A stretch of 20,022 nt of DNA, taken from a virus. Under the pieces are notes generated by a model. The model was given only the letters and a program-made list of their open reading frames with translations, was not told where the DNA came from and did not search any database. Positions 20,019-20,022 of this stretch are shown one piece after another; position 1 is the first letter of the stretch, and every line of letters begins with the position of its first letter. The stretch is taken from IMG/VR virus record IMGVR_UViG_3300017757_000226, positions 1-20,022 of that record; one strand, written 5' to 3'. Position numbers and translations under genes: made by a program.

Positions 20019-20022
20019 ATAA

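Noticed and set aside
1-20022. tRNA genes, CRISPR arrays, insertion sequences, integrase or attachment sites
   Set aside because: None seen by eye; no transposase, integrase, cloverleaf or regularly spaced DNA repeats were recognised, and the repeats found are coding or promoter-like.

Overview
This window is part of the genome of a tailed double-stranded DNA bacteriophage (Caudoviricetes), most likely marine. The evidence is a complete large terminase, a portal, part of a scaffold-like protein, a long modular tail fibre, a lysis cassette and several small proteins of types I recall from marine phage genomes. Starts are preceded by A/T-rich leaders with no visible Shine-Dalgarno sequence, and many late genes share an AAATTAAAT-like leader. 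That is typical of phages of Bacteroidetes/Flavobacteria, so such a host is my inference. It is not proven.

Layout. Positions 1 to about 18,950 form one long leftward (minus-strand) block of tightly packed genes, many joined by ATGA or TAATG overlaps. In order of transcription (right to left) it holds: (i) a small-gene cluster at 16.3-18.9 kb, with an EF-hand-loop protein, a previously hidden lipoprotein ORF followed by a TM plus coiled-coil protein (a spanin-like pair), a two-TM protein, and a run of very basic small proteins; (ii) groEL then groES at 14.4-16.3 kb, in reverse of the usual bacterial order; (iii) a winged-helix-like protein, a 1345-residue tail fibre with three cupredoxin-like repeats, and two small fibre-associated proteins; (iv) two Thr/Ser/Asn-rich repeat proteins that flank a GT-B, capsule-synthesis-like glycosyltransferase at 7.3-9.25 kb; (v) a lysis cassette at 6.4-7.3 kb: 3TM holin, a 52-residue membrane protein and an M15 peptidase; (vi) a head/packaging block at 1-6.4 kb: two small proteins, a protein that looks like a double GroES fold, the large terminase, the portal and the start of a probable scaffold that runs off the left edge.

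A roughly 0.55 kb gene-free, AT-rich region (18,947-19,503) separates this block from a rightward, extremely AT-rich region. That region holds two short Lys/Asn-rich genes, each preceded at the same distance by a copy of a 56-bp sequence (50/56 identical). I read these as per-gene promoters of the phage early region, which makes the gene-free stretch the strand-switch/control region and possibly an origin.

How the parts fit: portal, terminase and scaffold build and fill the head. GroEL/GroES, and perhaps the double GroES-like protein, would help fold the abundant or large virion proteins. The fibre set makes the host-contact apparatus. The glycosyltransferase may decorate the Thr-rich proteins or the host surface. 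Holin, endolysin and spanin-like proteins would release progeny. Several real small genes (52, 46, 45, 39 and 56 residues) were found by reading overlaps by eye.
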